Positions 1 to 10,742 are shown, counted from the first letter of the stretch. The stretch is DNA of 32,333 nt from Enterobacter asburiae (GCF_021440515.1 NZ_JAKCMV010000038.1:1-32333), one strand, 5' to 3'. Notes: generated by a model from the sequence alone, not told the origin. Made by a program: numbers and translations.

Positions 1-46
1 GCATCCCTTGCAGGTTATTTGAATGTTAATTTTGTGGGTTAATCTT

Positions 47-73
47 TTTTCGGCGGTAAACAGTTTATCTTTA
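47..73 (-). promoter_or_regulatory. sigma-28 (FliA) promoter, probably for aer
   Basis: Read on the minus strand the site is TAAAGATA, 11 nt, then GCCGAAAA. This is close to the FliA consensus TAAAGTTT-N11-GCCGATAA with the exact spacing. In E. coli the gene divergent from patA is aer, an aerotaxis receptor with a FliA promoter, so the site most likely drives an aer gene lying just left of the window. The gene itself is not visible here, so the link to aer is inference from gene order. Confidence 0.7.
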
Positions 74-212
74 GTTGTTAAATTTGATTGAGATCGCAAA
101 TCCGCCATAAACCGCACCTTTTGTGCGTTTTTGTAATCGATTGATTTAGAATACTTTCGAAGAGAAATTACCTACAAAGTATGACCTGTTAATGTCCACT
201 TAAGCAGCGCCC

Positions 213-250
213 TGCACCACCTCAGTGCAATTGACCTCATGTACAGTGCA
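213..250 (+). promoter_or_regulatory. NtrC-type enhancer site(s) upstream of patA
   Basis: Positions 213-229 read TGCACC-ACCTC-AGTGCA, one base from the NtrC pattern TGCACC-N5-GGTGCA. A weaker second half-site AGTGCA lies at 245-250, with a poor left half at 234-239. The distance of about 170 bp to the sigma-54 promoter at 367-382 is usual for an NtrC enhancer. An IHF-like match (AATCAA-TCGA-TTA, minus strand, 134-146) lies further upstream, which is not the usual place for DNA bending between enhancer and promoter. The rest of 1-428 contains no gene that I can support. Confidence 0.55.
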
Positions 251-366
251 AACGCCCCCGTCGTCCCTGCCGCTTCATCCCGTTTGGCCTGCATCGGCAT
301 GATTAAATATTGCGCAACATATTCTAAACCTGGCGTTTATCCCGATTTTTGTTAAGGCACCGGAAG

Positions 367-1808
<1,442 letters not shown>

Positions 1809-1817
1809 AGTAATATT

Positions 1818-1843
1818 GCCGGGCGGCCCTCTTCTCGCCCGGC
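1818..1843 (+). terminator. intrinsic terminator after patA
   Basis: GCCGGGCG (1818-1825) pairs perfectly with CGCCCGGC (1836-1843) across a 10-nt loop and is followed by a short T-containing tract (CTTTATC). It lies 10 bp after the patA stop codon. Confidence 0.7.
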
Positions 1844-1894
1844 CTTTATCAGGTAAATCTAACGTTCCAGCCCGCCGATATAAGAATTAACTTA

Positions 1895-1924
1895 CAAAAA
1901 TAGGGGTTATTTATAACCCCTATT
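1895..1924 (-). terminator. strong hairpin, terminator-like on the minus strand
   Basis: AATAGGGGTTAT (1899-1910) and ATAACCCCTATT (1913-1924) form a perfect 12-bp inverted repeat. On the minus strand the stem is followed by TTTTTG, as in an intrinsic terminator. On the plus strand there is no clean T tract. It would stop leftward transcripts, possibly read-through from the XRE regulator gene or from a gene since lost. Confidence 0.5.
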
Positions 1925-1953
1925 CTGATTTCAGAAACGTTGTTCGTGTCTAA

Positions 1954-2391
1954 AAAATTAAAACATTATTCCGGTCGTGTCATAATTCCCGTTACAGGCT
2001 GCTCCCGACCCTGATGGCGGCGCTGGCCTGCTCCGGCGCGCTGCTGGTGGCGGTGACCTTCTGGCAGGGGCGTTACCTGACGAAATTTCAGCCCTCACCG
2101 GAAGACTATGCCGGCCGGGTACTGACGCTGACCGAAACGGGCATTGGCACCGAACGTCTGCGAAAAGACCAGGCGCTGAGCTATATCGTGCGCTATCAGA
2201 AAAGCGGCAACGTGGAAGATCTCCAGCAGTTCAGCACCCTGGCAAGGCGCTGGCTCACCACCTGGACCGAGGCGGATATCTACCACAATCTGATCAACGT
2301 CGAGCACTATCTCGGCAACGAGAAGCTGGCGCTACAGGTTGCTGACGAGGCCCACCGGCTCTATCGCGAGGATCCTCGCTTCGTGCTCTGA
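1954..2391 (+). pseudogene. C-terminal remnant of a PglL/Wzy-type O-antigen ligase-like protein
   Basis: The open frame follows a stop at 1951-1953. From about 1990 it codes RYRLLPTL, then a hydrophobic segment (MAALACSGALLVAVTFWQG) and a soluble tail of roughly 100 residues (ERLRKDQALSYIVRYQKSGN, ... LNVEHYLGN ...) that ends in YREDPRFVL. This pattern, a last membrane helix plus a soluble helical tail, resembles the C-terminal domain (Wzy_C_2 type) of the pilin/O-antigen ligase PglL family, whose members are several hundred residues long. There is no ribosome-binding site before the internal ATG at 2014, and the multi-helix N-terminal part is missing. I read it as the surviving 3' end of a deleted gene. 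It ends 1 bp before the convergent XRE gene. The family assignment is from memory and moderate. Confidence 0.45.
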
Positions 2392-2392
2392 G

Positions 2393-2998
2393 CTATGAAC
2401 GGCTCAGCTCCGCCACGGTCATGGTGAAGGCAAGCAGGGTATCGCCTTCGTTGGCGTAGCGGTGCGCGGCTTCGGTTTTCGCCACCGCCGACGCCCCCGC
2501 AGGGATGCGGGTCACTTCGTCATCAACCGTCAGGGTTAACTCTCCGGCTTCAACGTGCAGCAGCTCGAAGGTCACGCTCGGGTGGCCGGGCGACGAGAAG
2601 CTCTCGCCGGGCTGCATTACCCATTTCCACAGCTCGACCATATCCGGGCCAGCGGTTCCGGCCAGCAGCCTCGCGCTGCCGCCCTTCTCCCCCTGCCACA
2701 GCACCGGGATCGCCTCTTTCGCAATCAGATGCACCGACGGCTCGCTGGAAACGTTGACGATATCCGCCACCGATACGCCCAGCGCGACTGCCAGCTTGCA
2801 CAGAATGGCGATGCTCGGGTTGGCCGCGCCCTTTTCGATCTCCACCAGCATCCCTTTGCTGACGCTGGCGCGGCGCGACAGCTCGTCCAGCGACAGCTTT
2901 TTCTCTCTGCGCCAGTTGCGAATACGGTTTGCCACCGCCAGGCTTACCTGGGCGATATCGGCCCCCTGCGTGGTCATTATATTGACTTTATCAGTCAT
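2393..2998 (-). CDS. XRE-family HTH regulator with C-terminal cupin domain
   Basis: 201 aa. An XRE/HipB-type helix-turn-helix lies at about residues 24-80 (LSLDELSRRASVSKGMLVEIEKG), and a cupin_2 small-molecule-binding barrel at about 118-195 (MQPGESFSSPGHP, HVEAGELTLTVDD). Such proteins usually regulate an adjacent catabolic or detoxification gene in response to a metabolite. Here the gene is divergent from the B3/4-domain gene with only 42 bp between them. An imperfect palindrome, TCATTGGTCACTACCATGA (2995-3013), overlaps its start codon and could be its own operator. The start at 2998 has a weak ribosome-binding site; an alternative ATG is at 2977. The ligand is unknown. Confidence 0.8.
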   Translation of the reverse strand: MTDKVNIMTTQGADIAQVSLAVANRIRNWRREKKLSLDELSRRASVSKGMLVEIEKGAANPSIAILCKLAVALGVSVADIVNVSSEPSVHLIAKEAIPVLWQGEKGGSARLLAGTAGPDMVELWKWVMQPGESFSSPGHPSVTFELLHVEAGELTLTVDDEVTRIPAGASAVAKTEAAHRYANEGDTLLAFTMTVAELSRS

Positions 2999-3040
2999 TG
3001 GTCACTACCATGATATAAAACAGTCGATACAGGATTATTT

Positions 3041-3727
3041 ATGTCTCTCGTTACGCCGTCAATAGACCCGCGTCTTGCCGGGATCGCCCCTGGCTTCCGG
3101 GCGCTGAGCATTGTGGTTGAAGCTGCGCCGATTACCCACTCGGAGGTGGCTCCCGCCGCCCTGGCCCACGCCTGCCAGCAGGTGCTGAATGACGATCTGC
3201 CCTGGGCGCAGGCGCATCTCGACGCCTGGGACGAGGTGTTTAAAGCCTTTGGCGCGAAGCCCAAACGCACTCCCTGTTCAGCGTCGGCGCTGCGTAAGCG
3301 GGTGCTGAAAGACGGCTCGCTGCCGCCGCTCGATCCGGTGGTGGATATCTACAACGCCATCAGCATTCGCTACGCCATTCCGGTCGGCGGCGAAAACCTC
3401 GCGGCCTACAGCGGCGCGCCGCGCCTGACGATCGCTGAGGGTAGCGAACCCTTTGATACCGTCAAAGAGGGGCAGCCCGCGGTGGAATATCCCGACGCCG
3501 GGGAAGTTATCTGGCGTGACGACATCGGCGTAACCTGCCGTCGCTGGAACTGGCGGCAGGGGGTGCGCACCCGGCTGGACAGCCAGGCGCAGCGCATGTG
3601 GTTTATTCTTGAAAGCCTGCCCGCCATGCCGCTCGACGCGCTGGAAGAGGCGGGTAAAGAGCTGGTGGACAACCTGCAAAAGCTGATGCCGGGCGCCACG
3701 GCGCAGGTTCAGCTACTCACACTCTGA
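3041..3727 (+). CDS. B3/B4 tRNA-binding-domain protein
   Basis: 228 aa, stand-alone B3/4 domain, the fold found in the editing region of phenylalanyl-tRNA synthetase beta subunit. The signature is LDPVVDIYNAISIRYAIPVGGENL (residues about 99-122; quoted as the pattern VDxYNA...IPVGGE). Stand-alone members are suspected to hydrolyse mischarged aminoacyl-tRNA or to bind amino-acid-like ligands, but the function of this subgroup is not established. It forms a two-gene operon with the aldolase-family gene 10 bp downstream, and the divergent XRE-cupin protein probably controls it. No signal peptide or membrane segment is visible. The start follows AGGATT (3030-3035). Confidence 0.8.
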   Translation: MSLVTPSIDPRLAGIAPGFRALSIVVEAAPITHSEVAPAALAHACQQVLNDDLPWAQAHLDAWDEVFKAFGAKPKRTPCSASALRKRVLKDGSLPPLDPVVDIYNAISIRYAIPVGGENLAAYSGAPRLTIAEGSEPFDTVKEGQPAVEYPDAGEVIWRDDIGVTCRRWNWRQGVRTRLDSQAQRMWFILESLPAMPLDALEEAGKELVDNLQKLMPGATAQVQLLTL

Positions 3728-3737
3728 GGAGCAAACA

Positions 3738-4586
3738 ATGTTTCACGGGTTAAGCGCGTTTCCGCTAACGCCGCTCAAAGATGGTCGGTTTGATGACCAA
3801 CGGTTTTCGCAGATGCTGGCGCCGCTGGTTGACGCGGGCGTGGATTCGCTGGGGATCCTCGGGTCAACCGGCAGCTATGCCTATCTCACCGTTGAGGAGC
3901 GGGCGCACATTACCCGCCGCGCGGTGGCGCAGGCCGGAAATACTCCGGTGATGGTAAGCATCGGCGCGCTTCGCCAGGATGACATTTCCCGCCTGGCGCA
4001 TGACGCCCAGGCCGCAGGCGCGCGCGGCGTGCTGATGGCGCCCGTGTCCTATCAGCGGCTGACGGAAGAAGAAGTCTACTCCCTGTATGAAACGGTCACC
4101 CGGCAGCTCTCCGTCCCGCTGTGCGTGTACGATAATCCGGCCACCACCGGGTTTACCTTCAGCGAAGAGCTGATGGTTGCCGTTGCGGCGCTGCCTCAGG
4201 TCGGCTCGGTAAAGTTTGGCCGTATCCCGCAGGATGTGGCGGCGCTGCGCGCGCGTCTGCCGCAAACGGTCACTATGGGGATCAGCGGCGACTGGCAGGC
4301 GGCGTCTGCACTACAGCAGGGTTTTGACGTCTGGTATTCGGTTGTTGCCGGACTGTTCCCGCAGGCGGCGCTGGCTATCGTGCGCGCCACCGATACCGCC
4401 CCGTCAGACAGGCTCGAACCGCTGTGGGCGCTGTTTCGCCAGTACGGCAGCCTGCGGGTCATGGCCGCCGCAGCAGAGCTAATGGGGAAAGCTGCCGCGC
4501 CCGCGCTGCCGTTCCCGTTACGGGCGCTGCACGGAGAGGCGCGAGAAACGCTGGCTGCGGTGCTAGAGCGCCTGCAACTGGCCTGA
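3738..4586 (+). CDS. dihydrodipicolinate synthase / N-acetylneuraminate lyase family aldolase
   Basis: 282 aa, one TIM barrel of the DapA/NanA class-I aldolase family. Visible are the family tyrosine in CVYDNP (Y131), the Schiff-base lysine in SVKFGR (K159) and the substrate-carboxylate loop GSTGSY (42-47), where DapA usually has GTTGE. The altered loop and the genomic setting argue against lysine biosynthesis; it is more likely a pyruvate-dependent aldolase or lyase acting on an unknown substrate. It starts after GAGGAG, 10 bp behind the B3/4 gene, so the two are co-transcribed. The substrate cannot be inferred from the sequence. Confidence 0.85.
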   Translation: MFHGLSAFPLTPLKDGRFDDQRFSQMLAPLVDAGVDSLGILGSTGSYAYLTVEERAHITRRAVAQAGNTPVMVSIGALRQDDISRLAHDAQAAGARGVLMAPVSYQRLTEEEVYSLYETVTRQLSVPLCVYDNPATTGFTFSEELMVAVAALPQVGSVKFGRIPQDVAALRARLPQTVTMGISGDWQAASALQQGFDVWYSVVAGLFPQAALAIVRATDTAPSDRLEPLWALFRQYGSLRVMAAAAELMGKAAAPALPFPLRALHGEARETLAAVLERLQLA

Positions 4587-4635
4587 ATGCAAGCGCGGCG
4601 CAGACCGTTTTTATCCATTTTCACACTGAATTATA

Positions 4636-4664
4636 TTGACCAAATATAGTTAGCCTGATAATTA
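4636..4664 (+). promoter_or_regulatory. sigma-70 promoter of the pilin-like gene
   Basis: TTGACC (4636-4641), a 17-bp spacer, then TAATTA (4659-4664). It lies in an AT-rich stretch about 54 bp before the start codon of the small secreted protein. A short palindrome, AGGATTTTCCT, follows within the leader. Confidence 0.5.
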
Positions 4665-4717
4665 TTATGCGGGGATAGGATTTTCCTCATAATGGATTAA
4701 CACAGGAGTGTGACCTC

Positions 4718-5008
4718 ATGGATGCTAAAAAACTTTGCGCCGCGTTCGCGATATTTGCCCTTTCCACTTCAGTTTGTCTGGCCGCAGGCCATAGCGGGAA
4801 AATCCGCTTTATCGGCCAGGTCGTCGAAGGCGGATGCTGGAACGTGACGGGTACGCACAACGTCACCTGCCAGCACAACAACGCCACCACCCATTATCAG
4901 CTGACCAGCAACAGCCAGTCGACGCTCGATGCGAGCAACGCCACGGTGATTACCCGCGCGGTTGCCCCCGACGCGTCCCTTGAGCTGATGCAAATCACCT
5001 ACCACTAA
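4718..5008 (+). CDS. small secreted type 1 fimbrial-like protein
   Basis: 96 aa with a clear Sec signal peptide (MDAKKLCAAFAIFALSTSVCLAAG, cleavage probably after the AA near residue 23). The mature part starts GKIRFIGQVVEGGCW, like the first strand of chaperone-usher pilins, has two cysteines (in GGCW and VTCQ) that could form the usual disulfide, and ends in ITYH, like a pilin C-terminus. At about 73 mature residues it is roughly half of a normal pilin, and no chaperone or usher gene is nearby. The start follows AGGAG with good spacing. It may be a reduced orphan pilin or an unrelated periplasmic protein; no function is assigned. Confidence 0.65.
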   Translation: MDAKKLCAAFAIFALSTSVCLAAGHSGKIRFIGQVVEGGCWNVTGTHNVTCQHNNATTHYQLTSNSQSTLDASNATVITRAVAPDASLELMQITYH

Positions 5009-5021
5009 CGCTCTGCCCCGG

Positions 5022-5051
5022 CTGCCCGGCAGGCATTACGCCGCCGGGCAG
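5022..5051. terminator. bidirectional terminator between the pilin-like gene and lsrG
   Basis: CTGCCCGGC (5022-5030) and GCCGGGCAG (5043-5051) form a perfect 9-bp stem with a 12-nt loop between two convergent genes. T-tracts are poor on both sides. Confidence 0.5.
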
Positions 5052-5056
5052 ATCGG

Positions 5057-5350
5057 TTATTCCGGCAACAATCCGACAAAACAGCGCTTCTTGCGCGGCT
5101 CCGACATCAACGCTTCCAGCTTATCCACGCACGCCAGATAGTGCGGCGTTTGCTTATGCGCCAGCACCGCCTCTTCATCCTTATAGGCTTCGTAGATAAA
5201 GAAGCGGGTCTTCACCCTCGGGTCCTGCAATACGTCAAAACGCAAATTTCCCGGCTCCCGGATCGCCCCTTCGTGGTTGGCGCGGAACACCTCCAGAAAC
5301 TCGTCCACCCGCTCGGGTTTGATGTTGATCTCCACTAACGTCACGTTCAT
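5057..5350 (-). CDS. lsrG: (4S)-4-hydroxy-5-phosphonooxypentane-2,3-dione isomerase LsrG
   Basis: 97 aa, ABM (antibiotic biosynthesis monooxygenase-like) dimeric barrel. LsrG converts phospho-AI-2 (P-DPD) into 3-hydroxy-2,4-pentanedione 5-phosphate, the substrate of LsrF, and so lowers the inducer of the lsr system. The sequence [18 protein letters not shown]..., [24 protein letters not shown] and PRKKRCF matches E. coli LsrG throughout. The frame is open for 57 more codons upstream, but the ATG at 5350 gives the family length, has GGGAG upstream, and overlaps the lsrF stop by ATGA, which indicates translational coupling. It is the last gene of lsrACDBFG. Confidence 0.93.
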   Translation of the reverse strand: MNVTLVEINIKPERVDEFLEVFRANHEGAIREPGNLRFDVLQDPRVKTRFFIYEAYKDEEAVLAHKQTPHYLACVDKLEALMSEPRKKRCFVGLLPE

Positions 5351-6234
5351 TTTGCCTCTCCCTGTTTCTCTTCCTGCCAGAACTGGAACGCGTCGCGCGC
5401 GCTCATGTTCTCGTGAACCACTTTTTTCACCGCCTTGAGCATCGCCAGCGGCGCGCTGGACTGGAAGATGTTGCGCCCCATGTCCACGCCGGATGCTCCC
5501 TGATCGATAGCCCGCCAGCACATCTCCAGCGCCTCCTGCTCCGGCAGCTTTTTACCGCCCGCGATGACAATCGGCACCGGGCAGCTGGCGGTCACTTTTT
5601 CAAAGCCCTCTTCCACGTAGTAGGTTTTGACAACCTGCGCCCCCATCTCGGCGGCGATACGGCTGGCGAGCGAGAAGTAGCGCGCGTCGCGGGCCATCTC
5701 TTTACCCACGCCCGTCACCGCCAGCGTCGGCATACCGTAGCGCGCCCCCGCGTCCACCAGCTTAATAATGTTGTTGATCGACTGATGCTCAAACTCGCTG
5801 CCAATATAGACCTGCGCCGCCACCGCGCAGACGTTCAGGCGCAGGGCATCCTCCATCGCCACCGCCACGCACTCGTTGGAAAGCTCGCCCAGAATCGAGT
5901 TCCCGCCGGATGCGCGAAGCACCACGGGTTTATTGGTCGCAGGCGGCACCTGGCTGCGTAAAATTCCGCGCGTACACATCAGCACGTCGGTTTCGCCAAA
6001 CAGCGGCGCAATGGAGAGATCGATACGCTCAAGCCCGGTGGTCGGCCCCTGAAAATAGCCGTGGTCAAAGGCCAGCATCACCGTGCGGTTGCTGTGCGGA
6101 CTGAAGATGCGCGCGAGACGCGACTGCATCCCCCAGTCCAGCGCCCCGCAGCCCTTCAGGGTGAAGGGCACATTCTGCTGCGGTGTCCCGATACCGAAAT
6201 CCTTGCCGTCTTTGATGTCGTCTAAATCAGCCAT
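5347..6234 (-). CDS. lsrF: 3-hydroxy-5-phosphonooxypentane-2,4-dione thiolase LsrF
   Basis: 295 aa, class-I aldolase-fold thiolase that transfers an acetyl group from 3-hydroxy-2,4-pentanedione 5-phosphate to CoA, giving dihydroxyacetone phosphate and acetyl-CoA. The catalytic lysine is K203 in [13 protein letters not shown], the same number as in E. coli Lsr[10 protein letters not shown] (56-63) and [10 protein letters not shown] near the C-terminus are the other family signatures. The start follows GGGGAG. It lies 11 bp after lsrB and overlaps lsrG by 4 bp. Confidence 0.95.
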   Translation of the reverse strand: MADLDDIKDGKDFGIGTPQQNVPFTLKGCGALDWGMQSRLARIFSPHSNRTVMLAFDHGYFQGPTTGLERIDLSIAPLFGETDVLMCTRGILRSQVPPATNKPVVLRASGGNSILGELSNECVAVAMEDALRLNVCAVAAQVYIGSEFEHQSINNIIKLVDAGARYGMPTLAVTGVGKEMARDARYFSLASRIAAEMGAQVVKTYYVEEGFEKVTASCPVPIVIAGGKKLPEQEALEMCWRAIDQGASGVDMGRNIFQSSAPLAMLKAVKKVVHENMSARDAFQFWQEEKQGEAK

Positions 6235-6245
6235 GTGCTCCCCCG

Positions 6246-7247
6246 TCAGAAATCGTATTTGTTGATGTTCTCTTTGGTGAATATCACGCGCTCCGGCAGC
6301 AGCACGATGCCGTTGCCCTTCGCCTCATACTGGTAGCCCTGCACGCTGTTCGGCTCGACCTTCAGCGTCCCGATATCTTTCACGTCCACGCTGTCGCCCA
6401 CGTTAAGATCGCCTTTTTTCAGCAAACGATCGGCGACGTTGACCGCAATTTTGCCCTGCTGCACCACGTCCCACAGGCCGAAAGCTTTCACCGTGCCGCG
6501 CTCCACGTACGGGCGCATCACGTTCGGGGTGCTGAACCCAACGATCGCCACCCCGTCACGCTTGAGGTTTTCTGCCGCCTGCGCCGCCGCTGGCAGGGCG
6601 TTGGCGTCCGGGGCGATAATCGCGTCCAGATCCGGATAGGCTTTTAAGATCCCCTCGGCGGTTTGCAGGGATTTGGTGGCGTCGTTATAGCCAAACTGGG
6701 TGGTGACGACCTGCCACTGAGGATGGTCTTTCTCGATTTTGGCCTTCGCCTCTTTCACCCACTGGTTCTGGTCGGTGACGGTCGGGCTTGAGTAGAAGAA
6801 CGCCACTTTGGCATTCGGTTTGGTGACCTGCTTGCCCGCCATCTCCACCAGCAGGCCGCCGAGCTGCTGCGGCGTGCCCTGGTTAATGTAGATGCTGCGG
6901 CACTCCGGTTTGGTGTCCGAGTCCCAGGTCAGCACCTTCACGCCGCGCTGCATCGCGCGCTTGAGCGCCGGGCAGAGGCCGTCCGGCGACACGGCGGAGA
7001 CAATAATGGCGTTGTAGCCCTGGTTGACGAAGTTGTTGATGAGCTGCACCTGGCCGGACACGCTCGGCTCGGTCGGGCCGTCGTAGGTCACGTCCACGCC
7101 GAGATCTTTCCCCGCCTCTTTCGCCCCGTTGCCGCCGCTGGTAAAGAACCCCACGCCGACCAGCTTCGGGATAAAGGCGATGCGGTCTGCCGCCTGCACC
7201 GACGCAACGCTGAGAGCCATCGCCAGCACGATCAGTTTTGTTTTCAT
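6246..7247 (-). CDS. lsrB: AI-2 ABC transporter periplasmic binding protein LsrB
   Basis: 333 aa. Sec signal peptide [19 protein letters not shown], then mature [16 protein letters not shown]. It is a periplasmic type-1 binding protein that captures autoinducer-2 (R-THMF in E. coli and Salmonella) and hands it to LsrCD. Segments such as [27 protein letters not shown] and [12 protein letters not shown] are typical of LsrB. The frame extends 15 codons upstream, but the ATG at 7247 follows GGAG and begins a proper signal peptide. It lies directly behind lsrD, with a single base between stop and start. Confidence 0.95.
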   Translation of the reverse strand: MKTKLIVLAMALSVASVQAADRIAFIPKLVGVGFFTSGGNGAKEAGKDLGVDVTYDGPTEPSVSGQVQLINNFVNQGYNAIIVSAVSPDGLCPALKRAMQRGVKVLTWDSDTKPECRSIYINQGTPQQLGGLLVEMAGKQVTKPNAKVAFFYSSPTVTDQNQWVKEAKAKIEKDHPQWQVVTTQFGYNDATKSLQTAEGILKAYPDLDAIIAPDANALPAAAQAAENLKRDGVAIVGFSTPNVMRPYVERGTVKAFGLWDVVQQGKIAVNVADRLLKKGDLNVGDSVDVKDIGTLKVEPNSVQGYQYEAKGNGIVLLPERVIFTKENINKYDF

Positions 7248-7248
7248 C

Positions 7249-8226
7249 TTACGCTCCGGATAGTTTTCTAAAGAGAGATCGCACCCATTCACGGTGCAGA
7301 CTCAGCGAACGTCCCATCACCACCACAACCAGCAGCGCCCCTGACAGCGCGCTCGACACCTGGTTGGGGATGCCGACCATCTGTAAACCCTGTTGCAGAT
7401 ACCCCACCAGCAGCGCCGCCAGTGCCGTACCCACAACCGAACCTGAACCGCCATAAATATTCGCCCCGCCGAGCACCGCGGCGGTAAGCGCGGGCATCAG
7501 CAGATCGCGCCCTAAATCCGAACGCGCAGAGCCGAAATAGGAGACCATCACCAGCGCGGCAATCGCCGAGGCCACGCCCACCAGGCCGTACAGCGCGTAG
7601 GGCATGCCGTTCACCGACAGCGCCGCATAGCGCGCCGCGCGCGGGTTTTGCCCTATCAGGAACAGGTGGCGTCCGAAGCGTCCGCGGTGGGTAATCAGCC
7701 AGAAGAACAGCGTGATAAAGGCGAACAGCACCAGCGGGATCGGCAGCCCTAAAACGGTAAGGTTGGCGAACGCGGTAAAGCTATTCGGGAAGCCACCGAT
7801 CCCCTCGTAGCCCGTCGCCCCGGCCATGCCGGAGAGCAGCAGCGCCCCGCCGCCGTACAGGTACAGCGTACCGAGGGTGATCACCAGCGGGCTGATCCCG
7901 GTGTAGTGGATAAGCAATGCGTTAACCAGCCCGCACAGCAGGCCGAGCAGCAGCGTGAGCGGAATCGCCAACGCCATCGGCCAGCCCGCCTGCATCATCA
8001 CCCCCAGCGCGATGGCGCACAGGCCGATGGTGGAGCCGAGCGAAATGTCGATCCCGCCGCTAATAATCACCAGCGTCAGCGGCAGGGCCACAATGCCGAT
8101 GCAGATAAAATCGCTGGTGCTGAACAGCAGCATGTTCACGTCGAGCATGCGCGGGTTGATGGCCCCAAACAGCAGGATTTCGAGCACCAGCAACATCAGC
8201 AGCGCGCTTTCCCAGTTAAGCTTCAT
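7249..8226 (-). CDS. lsrD: AI-2 ABC transporter permease LsrD
   Basis: 325 aa, polytopic inner-membrane permease of the carbohydrate-uptake-2 (RbsC-like) family. It pairs with LsrC to form the channel for AI-2 import. Signatures: [35 protein letters not shown] (EAA-like region) and [16 protein letters not shown]. The C-terminus [14 protein letters not shown] resembles E. coli LsrD, which is about five residues longer. The start codon directly follows the lsrC stop (TAAATG). Confidence 0.94.
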   Translation of the reverse strand: MKLNWESALLMLLVLEILLFGAINPRMLDVNMLLFSTSDFICIGIVALPLTLVIISGGIDISLGSTIGLCAIALGVMMQAGWPMALAIPLTLLLGLLCGLVNALLIHYTGISPLVITLGTLYLYGGGALLLSGMAGATGYEGIGGFPNSFTAFANLTVLGLPIPLVLFAFITLFFWLITHRGRFGRHLFLIGQNPRAARYAALSVNGMPYALYGLVGVASAIAALVMVSYFGSARSDLGRDLLMPALTAAVLGGANIYGGSGSVVGTALAALLVGYLQQGLQMVGIPNQVSSALSGALLVVVVMGRSLSLHREWVRSLFRKLSGA

Positions 8227-9258
8227 TTACGCCACCTCTTTTTTGCGTTTTGGAAACGGGGTGACGTGCTTTCCCCCTCTGTTACCCGGCTGGAAGCGGC
8301 TGTACTTCAGCGCCCGCTGATGACGCGCCAGCGCCTGACGCAGGCGACCGTCGAGCACCAACACGCCCAGCAGCACCAGCCCGGCGATAAAGTCGTTCCA
8401 CCAGGCCGGGAGTTTAAACAGCACCAGCACGGTGTCGATCTGGGTCAGGAAGAACGCCCCGAGGAACGCGCCAACCAGCGTCCCGGTGCCGCCCAGCAGC
8501 GAAATGCCCCCCAGCACGCAGGCGGCGATGGCCTTCATCTCCAGCCCGCTGCCGGTCTGGTTCGGCACAAAGCCAATCTGCGAGGCAAAGACAATCCCGG
8601 CGCAGGCCGCCAGCATCCCGTTGAGCGTAAAGGCGATCATCCGGGTGCGGTTCACCGCCACGCCAAGCTGGCGCGCGGCGGCGAGGTTATCCCCCACCGC
8701 GTAAAAATCACGGCCAGGCAGGGTGCGCGAGAAGATCCACGCCCCGGCCGCCGCCAGCAGAAGCACGCCGTAGCCGATGGGCGAGATCCCAAGTGCCAGC
8801 GGCTCCGACAGAGACTTGAGGCTCGACGGCAGCCCTTCGATCCACTTGCCGCCCGTCCACAGCAGCATCGCGCCGCGGTAGAGCCCGAGCGTGCCGAGGG
8901 TGGCGACAATCGCCGGAATGCGCAGCCCGACCACCAGAAAACCGTTAAACGCCCCGGCCAGCGCGCCGATCAGCAGCGCAAAAAGGATCGCCACGGGCAG
9001 GCTGTAGCCGCCGTTCAGGGCCACCCCCACGGCGATCGCGCACAGCCCCACCGTCGATCCCACGGACACGTCGATGTTGCGGGTCAACATCACCATCGCC
9101 GCACCCAGCGCCAGCAGGATCAGGATCTGCGAGCTGGCGAAGATCATCCCCAGCGTCTGAAAGCTGAGATAGGCCGGATTAAGCGCCACCAGCACGACAA
9201 ACAGCGCGAGGATCGCCAGCAGCGCGCTCAGCTCGCGGTTCTTCAGTAACGTCTTCAT
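8227..9258 (-). CDS. lsrC: AI-2 ABC transporter permease LsrC
   Basis: 343 aa inner-membrane permease of the RbsC-like family, partner of LsrD. Visible are several hydrophobic helices, the segment [37 protein letters not shown] and [20 protein letters not shown]. The basic C-terminal tail (RHQRALKY...PKRKKEVA) is expected on the cytoplasmic side. Its ATG overlaps the lsrA stop (ATGA) and a GGAGG precedes it. Confidence 0.94.
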   Translation of the reverse strand: MKTLLKNRELSALLAILALFVVLVALNPAYLSFQTLGMIFASSQILILLALGAAMVMLTRNIDVSVGSTVGLCAIAVGVALNGGYSLPVAILFALLIGALAGAFNGFLVVGLRIPAIVATLGTLGLYRGAMLLWTGGKWIEGLPSSLKSLSEPLALGISPIGYGVLLLAAAGAWIFSRTLPGRDFYAVGDNLAAARQLGVAVNRTRMIAFTLNGMLAACAGIVFASQIGFVPNQTGSGLEMKAIAACVLGGISLLGGTGTLVGAFLGAFFLTQIDTVLVLFKLPAWWNDFIAGLVLLGVLVLDGRLRQALARHQRALKYSRFQPGNRGGKHVTPFPKRKKEVA

Positions 9259-10742
9259 GATTGTCCTCCGAAGGCCAGCGACATCATTTTGTCGAGGCTG
9301 ACGGCGTGGCGCGGCAGCTCGCCGCTGAGCATTCCCTGATGCATCACCAGCACGCGGTCGGCAAGGCCGGGAAATTCGTCGAGATCGCTTGAGATCATCA
9401 GCACCGCCACGTTTTGCGCCGCCACGCTTTTGATAAGCTGATAGATATCCGCCCGCGCCGAGACATCCACCCCGCGCGTGGGTTCGTCCACGATCAGCAG
9501 CAGCGGGTTGGCCTCCAGACAGCGCGCCAGCAGCACCTTTTGCTGGTTGCCGCCCGAGAGCGTGCGCACGGGCTGATCGGCATGGTTAAGCTTGATCCCG
9601 AGCGCCCGGTGATAGCGTTCCACCACCGCCGCCTCGCGCTTGCGCTGCTGCCAGAGCGACGGCTCGTTCAGCGCCACGGTGTTCCAGCGAACGGGCGCAT
9701 CCAGGAACAAGCCGGAAACCTGACGATCCTCCGGCAGATAGACCAGCCCTTTTTCCAGCCGCGAGGCCACCGTGTCGCCGCCGATATCCTGATTTTCCAG
9801 CCAGACGCGCCCGCCGCGCACGGGGCGCAGGCCGTAGAGGGTTTCGGCAAACTCGGTGCGCCCGGATCCCACCAGCCCGGCCAGACCGACGATCTCCCCG
9901 GCGTAGATCTCCATGCTGAGATCGATAAACCCCTCCCCGGTGAGGGACTCCACGCGCAGCACCGGAAAATCCTGCGCCTGGGTGCGTCGGTTGCCCGGCA
10001 GCGCCAGCCACAGCTTTTGCGTATCGCTCAGATCGTTATCGCGACCGACCGGGGTCATCGCCGCGATCAGGGCGCTGTCGTCGTACTGCGCGGTTTCTCC
10101 GCTGAGCACCACCGCCCCGTCGCGCATCGCCGAAACGTGGCTGGCGAGCTGGCGGATCTCCGGCAGCTTGTGCGAGATAAAAACAATGCCGACACCGAGC
10201 GCCTGTAGCGCACGGATCTGGCTAAAAAGCCGTTCGGTTTCCCCCGGCGTGAGCGAGGCCGTGGGCTCGTCCAGAATGAGGATCGTCGCGTTGCGCATCA
10301 GGCCGCGCAGGATCTCCACCATCTGCTGATCCGCCACCTCAAGGGTGCTGGCGGTGGCGTCCAGGTTAAGCTGGCACTGAAGCTGCTGAAGCTTTTCCGC
10401 CAGGCGCTTATGCACTCCGCTTTCGCGCGGCAGGCGGAAAAGGATGTTTTCGCGCACCGTCAGATTCGGAAACAGCATCGGCTCCTGCGGCACCAGGTAG
10501 ATCCCGAGCCTGTGCGCCTGTCCCGGTGTGAGCCGAGCAAAGGACTGGCCGTTTACCGAAAGTTCACCGCCGTCCGGGGTCTCTACGCCCGCGATGATTT
10601 TCATCAGCGTCGATTTCCCCGCGCCGTTACCGCCCATCAGCGCGTGAACCTGACCGGCAAGCAGCGTGAAATCAATGCCTTTTAATACCGGCACACCGGA
10701 GAACTGCTTGCTGATATCACGTGCTTCGATCAGTGGGGTCAT
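9255..10742 (-). CDS. lsrA: AI-2 ABC transporter ATP-binding protein LsrA
   Basis: 495 aa with two fused nucleotide-binding domains, as in sugar-uptake (RbsA-type) ATPases. The first domain has Walker [10 protein letters not shown] (about 38-46) and Walker [10 protein letters not shown]. The second has the degenerate Walker [10 protein letters not shown], the signature LSGGNQQK and Walker [13 protein letters not shown]. It powers AI-2 import through LsrCD. The frame is open to 10790, but GGAG sits 5 nt before the ATG at 10742 (and only 2 nt before the one at 10745), and the longer version would read through the putative LsrR sites. First gene of the lsrACDBFG operon, divergent from lsrR. Confidence 0.94.
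   Translation of the reverse strand: MTPLIEARDISKQFSGVPVLKGIDFTLLAGQVHALMGGNGAGKSTLMKIIAGVETPDGGELSVNGQSFARLTPGQAHRLGIYLVPQEPMLFPNLTVRENILFRLPRESGVHKRLAEKLQQLQCQLNLDATASTLEVADQQMVEILRGLMRNATILILDEPTASLTPGETERLFSQIRALQALGVGIVFISHKLPEIRQLASHVSAMRDGAVVLSGETAQYDDSALIAAMTPVGRDNDLSDTQKLWLALPGNRRTQAQDFPVLRVESLTGEGFIDLSMEIYAGEIVGLAGLVGSGRTEFAETLYGLRPVRGGRVWLENQDIGGDTVASRLEKGLVYLPEDRQVSGLFLDAPVRWNTVALNEPSLWQQRKREAAVVERYHRALGIKLNHADQPVRTLSGGNQQKVLLARCLEANPLLLIVDEPTRGVDVSARADIYQLIKSVAAQNVAVLMISSDLDEFPGLADRVLVMHQGMLSGELPRHAVSLDKMMSLAFGGQS

Noticed and set aside
7906..9249. Long plus-strand open frame (447 codons) opposite lsrD/lsrC
   Set aside because: Translation is dominated by Gln, His, Arg and Pro with no domain, typical of the antisense of a GC-rich membrane protein gene; the opposite strand holds the clear lsrC and lsrD.
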